Assembly: GCF_011365745.1 (NCBI RefSeq)
Contig: NZ_JAAOBY010000003.1
Coordinates: 62,001-126,000 of the forward strand
Direction of reading: 5' to 3'
Source of the DNA: Flavobacterium turcicum
Lineage (GTDB): Bacteria > Bacteroidota > Bacteroidia > Flavobacteriales > Flavobacteriaceae
DNA: 64,000 bases
The translations under genes were made by a program, and so were the position numbers. How positions within the stretch are numbered: position 1 is the first letter of the stretch; every line of letters begins with the position of its first letter. The notes beneath the pieces were generated by a model, which saw only the letters and a program-made list of their open reading frames with translations, was not told the origin of the DNA and searched no databases. Shown here piece after piece: positions 60,585-64,000 of the stretch.

Positions 60585-60767
60585 TCACTCTTTTTTATTT
60601 TGCCACTCGGTTTGTTTTGAGTTTTTATGAAGTACGCTTTCATTTTCATTAAACCCCATCGCAATTCCTAGCATTATTGAAGTAAGTATTACAATTGATT
60701 TCTTTTTTATTCCAGTAATTATTCTTTTACAAGTAGTTAGACTATTTGTATTTTTAAGTTTACGCAT
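60585..60767 (-). CDS. Small hypothetical protein with one membrane segment
   Basis: A 60-residue frame from ATG 60767. It has a Lys/Arg-rich N-terminus, one hydrophobic segment at about 23-38 (KKSIVILTSIMLGIAMGF) and a polar tail. No family recognised and codon use gives no strong signal, so it could also be non-coding. It lies between the structured element copy D and a hypothetical exported protein gene on the same strand. Confidence 0.4.
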   Translation of the reverse strand: MRKLKNTNSLTTCKRIITGIKKKSIVILTSIMLGIAMGFNENESVLHKNSKQTEWQNKKE

Positions 60768-60850
60768 TTTTATTTCGTTACATTACACACCTTTTTATTT
60801 TCTTAAATCATATAAAAGATTTAAAAATGAATTTCAAACTATGTTTGGAA

Positions 60851-61207
60851 TTAAAGGGTATAATTAGTGAAATCAAATAATGCTTTTAGATATAGTTTTT
60901 GATACCGAACAGGTTTCAATATTTGAAACAATTCACTCTGTAATTTAAATTTGGTAACATATGTAGCATCAGCTGGGTTAAGATACTTGGGATTAATATC
61001 CAAGCTAATTTTGAAGCTTGATTTTACATCATGAATTGTATCAAAAAGAAATTTTGTTCCTTTTAGATTTTCTGCTTCACTGCTTTTTTTGAGATTTAAG
61101 CCTTGATAATAGGAACTAGAGCTGATTTCAGAATTAGCGAAACACTCACTCGTCATTGATCCTAAAATCAATATAAACATTGCGAGATATTTGATATAAT
61201 TCTTCAT
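60851..61207 (-). CDS. Hypothetical exported protein
   Basis: 118 residues from ATG 61207 (MKNYIKYLAMFILILGSM); the frame is open upstream to 61258 but the signal peptide starts here. After the signal (cleaved near FANSEI) the mature part reads SSSSYYQGLNLKKSSEAENLKG and SLDINPKYLNPADATYVTKFKL. No family recognised. It lies 52 bases past the T9SS adhesin's stop at 61311 when read on the minus strand, so it may be transcribed with it, although no terminator was found between them. Confidence 0.5.
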   Translation of the reverse strand: MKNYIKYLAMFILILGSMTSECFANSEISSSSYYQGLNLKKSSEAENLKGTKFLFDTIHDVKSSFKISLDINPKYLNPADATYVTKFKLQSELFQILKPVRYQKLYLKALFDFTNYTL

Positions 61208-61310
61208 ATTTATTTTTTTATAACACTTTTTAAAGTAGTAGTCCGTCTTTATATTCAACTAACTATTACTTTAAATCGTGAATAGCTTTTAGTTTAAAGA
61301 GTTTTAAGTA

Positions 61311-64000
61311 TTATCTTTTTAAACTAAAATGCCCTTTTATCTCGCGAGCGTCTTGTAGTTTTACAGTGTACCAATAATCATCAGATGGCATAGGTTGTCC
61401 TGCAAAAGTTCCATCCCAGCCTTGACTTGTAGGAATTACTTGTTTGATTAATTTGCCGTAGCGGTCAAAAATATAAATGATTGTGTTGGGATTAAATTCG
61501 CTATTGATTCCTTTCACATTCCAGTAATCATTATATCCATCACCATTTGGAGTAAAATACTTTGGCACTCCAGTTATTGCAATTATTTTCCTAACTACAC
61601 CACAGCCATTTTTGTCTCTTACATATACTTCATGAATACCAGGCGGAATATTGGTAAACTCATTACTGTCCTGGAAAAGACTATCGCTATCATCAATACT
61701 ATATTGATAATCACCTGAGCCACTTACTTTAATGATTACAGTACTTATATCCGTAAGATCTTCGATTTCGATGTTGTTTATTGTTGCAATGTCTGAAGCT
61801 GTTACTTTGATAATCCTCGTTCTAGAGCATCCTTGAGCAGTACCAACTTCTACACTATAAGTTCCCGCTGTATTTACTTTTATAGTATAATTAGTCTCTA
61901 ATGGTAGGAGTACATTATCTTTAAACCATTTGTAATTATAATCAGTAGTTGATGAACCATTTTGTAATCCCGCATTAAGTTCTACCATAAATGTAGGGAT
62001 GTTTGAGCATACAAGCTGATCATCTGCACCATCTGAATTTAGGTCGATTGGTGGTAGCGGATTTACAACAAAACGCAATACAGTAGTGGCTGTACAAGTC
62101 GTGTTTTGATTGTTAGAAACTACTACTGTGATTTCTTGTGATTTTGTAATAAAAGGATTCGGCAATGGACTAGTTAATGCTACTCCATTTTGATCTAGAT
62201 AGGTTAACGTTATATCTGTTTGATTTCCTCTAATGATTTGATCAATCCCACTTGTGTTAAATGCAAACTGCCCGTCTTGCAACAATGGGTTTACTTCGTC
62301 ATCACATGCTGTTGTTACTGCAGATGGCACGGTAAAAGCTTGTGGAAGTTTGTCAACTACAAAAGAAATTGTAGTTTCATCTTCACATTTAGTAGCTGTA
62401 TTGTTGGTAACAACTGCGCGAATGGTTTGTGTTGGAGTTCTAAATGTTGCCGGAAAAGGGCTAGGTAATGTATTACCATTTGCATCAAAATACGAAACCG
62501 TTACATTGGTTTGGCCTTGTAAAAGATCAGTTTCTAACGTAGAGGTGTCAAAAACTAAAAAGCCATCTTGGTCGTCGTCACAAGCTCTAATCATGTTATT
62601 TGTTCCAACAGCATTTAGAGTTGGTAGCGCTTCTACAACTAAGTTAAAAGTCGTAAAACCATAACAGTCATTCGCAATTGTGCTGTCAACTCGTGCCCAG
62701 ATAGTTTGATTATTTGGATAACCACTATTTCTATAATTTGAAATTGAAGCAGCAGGAATTTCTAATGAATTTCCGTTTGTGTCAGTTTCTGCAAAAAAAT
62801 CGGCTTCGTTTTTATAGTATTTTATAGTGTAATTGCCTCCAGGTGGCAGTACGTTTACAATTTTTGCTGTAGCAGAACTAAAGTTAAATGTTGCAATTCC
62901 ATCTTTATCGTTGTTGGTGGCATCAACATAATCATCACATTGGACAAAATCGTCGATTTTAAATGAACTCGGAATTTGTGTTACCGAAACTTCTAAAGTC
63001 ATTGTTGAAACTCTAAAGCAACCGTTTGCATTTTCTATTCTTGCGTAAACTGTTGTGTTTGTTGTAGTATAAGCAATTGGATTTGTAATTAAAAAGGTAT
63101 TGTTTTTAGATGCTGCTGCTGTTGCATTTGTGTAATAAGTAAAAACCTCATTTGCAGCATTAGTTGAAATTTGATTGTTTTTTTGTGTTAAGTTAAACGT
63201 TGAGCTGCCATCGGTATCGTCATCACATTGCACTAATGTGATTGCATTTGTGATTGTAGGTAAAGCATTTACAACTAAATTTGCAGTAGCAGAATACAAT
63301 CCACAAGAGTTTCCATTTCTGTTTAAAAACACTCTGTATTTATTGTTATTCATACTATTTGTTACATTGTTAATAGTAATCGTAGCGGTGTTTACACCAG
63401 AGTAAACAGCATTGTTTGTCAGTGTTGTCCAATTTACACCATCTATAGATTCTTCCCATTGATATGTAGAAATTGCAATTGCATCGATAGTAAAAGAAGC
63501 ATCTTGTTGGTCGCAAACAACAGTGTTTGATGGTTGAGTGTTAATAATAATTGGCGCAGCAATCAAATAGTTTGCATTTGGAGATGTATATCCAGTTCCG
63601 CTTGTAACTATACCATTTGGGTCTACCAAAATAGGCGTACCACCAAGTAAACCGTCATTATTTGAATCAATGAAGCCTGCTTCAATGACATCGGTACATA
63701 AATCTTTATCGCTATCTAAATCTCTGAAATTGCGAACACCATCAGCATCTAGGTCGTTTCCAGTTTCTACAGCATCAAGAATTCCGTCATTATCACTGTC
63801 TAAATCTAAATAATCAGGAATACTATCTTGATCCTTATCAAAAGGAGTAAAACCTGGTTCAAAAGCATTATCTAAACCATTTTTATTGATATCAGTATTG
63901 GCAATAGGTTTGAAAGTATTGTTTTGTGCCTCGATTACATCTGAAATACCATCGTTGTCGCTATCAACATCCAATTGATCCGCTGTACCATCGCCATCTG
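61311..64000 (-). CDS. Large T9SS type B-sorted surface protein, 5' end cut by the window edge
   Basis: The reading frame is open to position 63998 and continues beyond the window, so at least 896 C-terminal residues are present. From the window edge inwards come thrombospondin type 3 repeats (DSDNDGI, DKDQDSIPDYLDLDSDNDGI), which bind calcium; an Ig-like/PKD-like region (YQWEESIDGVNWTTLTNNA); and several beta-rich repeats of about 100 residues each containing ACDDDQDG or QCDDDTDG and FVVxxLP. The last 85 residues (YFTPNGDGYNDYWNVKG, FDRYGKLIKQ, GWDGTFAGQPMPSDDYWY) are the gliding-motility-associated/type B sorting domain that directs type IX secretion. It probably acts as an adhesin. Confidence 0.92.
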   Translation of the reverse strand, partial: DGDGTADQLDVDSDNDGISDVIEAQNNTFKPIANTDINKNGLDNAFEPGFTPFDKDQDSIPDYLDLDSDNDGILDAVETGNDLDADGVRNFRDLDSDKDLCTDVIEAGFIDSNNDGLLGGTPILVDPNGIVTSGTGYTSPNANYLIAAPIIINTQPSNTVVCDQQDASFTIDAIAISTYQWEESIDGVNWTTLTNNAVYSGVNTATITINNVTNSMNNNKYRVFLNRNGNSCGLYSATANLVVNALPTITNAITLVQCDDDTDGSSTFNLTQKNNQISTNAANEVFTYYTNATAAASKNNTFLITNPIAYTTTNTTVYARIENANGCFRVSTMTLEVSVTQIPSSFKIDDFVQCDDYVDATNNDKDGIATFNFSSATAKIVNVLPPGGNYTIKYYKNEADFFAETDTNGNSLEIPAASISNYRNSGYPNNQTIWARVDSTIANDCYGFTTFNLVVEALPTLNAVGTNNMIRACDDDQDGFLVFDTSTLETDLLQGQTNVTVSYFDANGNTLPSPFPATFRTPTQTIRAVVTNNTATKCEDETTISFVVDKLPQAFTVPSAVTTACDDEVNPLLQDGQFAFNTSGIDQIIRGNQTDITLTYLDQNGVALTSPLPNPFITKSQEITVVVSNNQNTTCTATTVLRFVVNPLPPIDLNSDGADDQLVCSNIPTFMVELNAGLQNGSSTTDYNYKWFKDNVLLPLETNYTIKVNTAGTYSVEVGTAQGCSRTRIIKVTASDIATINNIEIEDLTDISTVIIKVSGSGDYQYSIDDSDSLFQDSNEFTNIPPGIHEVYVRDKNGCGVVRKIIAITGVPKYFTPNGDGYNDYWNVKGINSEFNPNTIIYIFDRYGKLIKQVIPTSQGWDGTFAGQPMPSDDYWYTVKLQDAREIKGHFSLKR

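Noticed and set aside
1..64000. CRISPR array, prophage, transposon or restriction-modification system
   Set aside because: No regular direct repeats with spacers, no transposase, integrase or phage structural genes, and no methyltransferase/nuclease pair were seen.

Overview
The window is an AT-rich chromosomal segment from a member of the Bacteroidota, most likely Flavobacterium or a close relative in the Flavobacteriaceae. The evidence is consistent: promoters carry the TAnnTTTG -7 box of this phylum, start codons are preceded by A-rich sequence and not by Shine-Dalgarno motifs, there is a type IX secretion (type B) sorting domain, a bacillithiol gene (bshC), a Bacteroidota-type DUF4295 gene after rpmB-rpmG, and tRNA genes without encoded CCA. 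I see no phage, insertion sequence, CRISPR array or plasmid backbone.

Layout. 1-12.4 kb is an accessory-like stretch, almost all on the minus strand: a truncated MEMO1-family lipoprotein, two LVIVD-type lipoproteins, a MarR regulator with a serine hydrolase, a streptogramin-acetyltransferase-like enzyme, a GNAT, two regulator/enzyme pairs (Crp-like with a short-chain dehydrogenase, Crp-like with a metallo-hydrolase), two orphan hypothetical genes each followed by a related repeat, a DUF1003 protein, and two gene remnants. 12.4-22.9 kb holds housekeeping genes on the minus strand (secA, DUF2795, corrinoid adenosyltransferase, ATP-grasp enzyme, LolD-like ATPase, methyltransferase, NUDIX, ABC-F) plus one plus-strand lipoprotein. 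23-32 kb is mostly plus strand: glycosyltransferase, E2 acyltransferase, exonuclease, FAH-family enzyme, Hpt, cinA, rpmB-rpmG-DUF4295, ftsY and small proteins. 32-46 kb: ndk and bshC on the minus strand, then an MFS transporter, a B12-binding radical SAM protein, a biotin-dependent acyl-CoA carboxylase operon, a hybrid histidine kinase and an aldehyde dehydrogenase. 46-54 kb is rich in envelope proteins (porin, amidase lipoprotein, FadL-type protein, repeat-rich lipoprotein) plus rimO. 54-64 kb: proS, two identical tRNA-Glu genes, rpsT, a response regulator/PAS kinase pair, typA, and the 3' part of a large T9SS-secreted adhesin that runs off the window.

The most interesting signal lies between genes. 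Four dispersed copies (12.26, 17.80, 31.36 and 60.43 kb) of a structured element of about 95-150 nt share conserved ends and a variable central hairpin. Their terminal helix shows compensatory changes among copies, so it is probably selected as a folded RNA or DNA. It may belong to a known Flavobacteria motif family such as Flavo-1, which I could not check. Other points of note are a radical SAM protein with a Cx4Cx2C cluster motif beside the acyl-CoA carboxylase operon, the two Crp-like regulator/enzyme units, the Vat-like acetyltransferase, and the orphan-gene/repeat units at 9.4-11.1 kb.
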